Shown here: positions 32,770 to 33,103 of the stretch, piece after piece
How the letters are laid out: each line of letters opens with the position of its first letter
How positions within the stretch are numbered: the first letter of the stretch is position 1
NCBI GenBank assembly: GCA_013115135.1
Contig: JABANP010000554.1
Coordinates: forward strand, 1 to 33,103
Source of the DNA: Perkinsus olseni
Taxonomy: Eukaryota > Perkinsozoa > Perkinsida > Perkinsidae
Direction: 5' to 3'
DNA length: 33,103 nucleotides
The notes under the pieces: generated by a model
Told to the model about the DNA's origin: nothing
What the model saw: the letters and a program-made list of their open reading frames with translations, nothing else
Database searches by the model: none
Made by a program: the position numbers and the translations under genes

Positions 32770-33103
32770 TTAAAGCCCCCAATTACTACCGGAAACCAAT
32801 GCAACGCCGGCTGCTGCTGTGGGCCAGCCGAGAGCGCCGTCTCTCTCCTCCCAGGTGACGCTGTAGTAGGCAAGGCAACGGAGCTTGACTGTGGCGTACC
32901 TAAACTCCACCAAATCATCACAGCAACAGTTAGAGCAAGCACCACCTCCCGACAGAAGACCCTGCTGGTATGACATCTGGACTGGCGGCAGTTGGTTGTC
33001 AGGATCCGCCAAATAATCTAAGAGTCGCTCGCTAAGGATGTGCCCACAACAAGAGTTGGCTTACCTATGCAGTCCTGCAGATATTGCATCGCCTTCATAG
33101 AGA
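32770..33103 (-). CDS. Unknown protein, C-terminal part (partial, multi-exon)
   Basis: Runs off the right edge. Exons 33103-33065, 33017-32900 and 32860-32770 join in phase across introns of 47 and 39 nt. The product segment reads KAMQYLQDCI, DYLADPDNQLPPVQMSYQQ, a Cys group CSNCCCDDLVEF, and ends LVSGSNWGL at TAA. The second intron is divisible by three and has no stop, so it might be retained. No family recognised. The gene converges with the small-gene array. Confidence 0.55.

Noticed and set aside
32700..33103. CRISPR-like or bacterial operon features anywhere in the window
   Set aside because: No regularly spaced repeats, no ribosome-binding sites, and spliced genes throughout; the sequence is eukaryotic.

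Overview
The window is eukaryotic nuclear DNA: compact, intron-rich and gene-dense. Most genes lie on the minus strand. Introns are GT-AG and mostly short, with several of exactly 47 nt. One stretch (742-762) matches the spliced leader of Perkinsus and dinoflagellates at all but two positions, so an alveolate, most likely a perkinsid, is the best guess. That assignment is inference, not proof.

Layout. 1-7309 (minus): the large Arf guanine-exchange factor of the Sec7/BIG family, with its C-terminus off the left edge. About 7663-10559 (minus): an unrecognised coiled-coil protein. 10645-12651: a 2,007-bp non-coding LTR element with two identical 310-bp LTRs and a 5-bp target duplication. 12652-15722: poorly resolved, with open frames on both strands, a 20-bp minisatellite and a hairpin. 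16057-17116, 18327-20611, 21351-22776 and 22906-23453 (minus): four lineage-specific genes without recognised family, three of them probably secreted. 24089-27995 (minus): a complete 13-exon zinc-independent medium-chain dehydrogenase/reductase (quinone oxidoreductase type) of 480 residues with an unusual 98-residue acidic helical tail. 28370-29891 (minus): a monoacylglycerol-lipase-like alpha/beta hydrolase with an intact catalytic triad but no visible N-terminus.

29897-32614 (plus) is the most unusual part. It is a tandem, diverged array of very small genes encoding 32-52 residue, arginine/lysine-rich proteins that share the C-terminus DRHGRLKWRIVKMYIF. Five copies are intact and a sixth is truncated. 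Each stop codon is followed after 13-20 nt by a 6-bp stem with a 4-nt loop (GGTGTT-NNNC-RACACC) whose geometry resembles the 3' stem-loop of replication-dependent histone mRNAs. The truncated sixth copy abuts the lipase exon exactly where the lipase loses its N-terminal half. The array is too short per gene for ordinary gene finders and I do not recognise the protein. After it come a 51-nt near-perfect inverted repeat and the 3' end of a convergent minus-strand gene.

All exon models come from reading frames, splice-site phase and remembered family motifs. No search was run.
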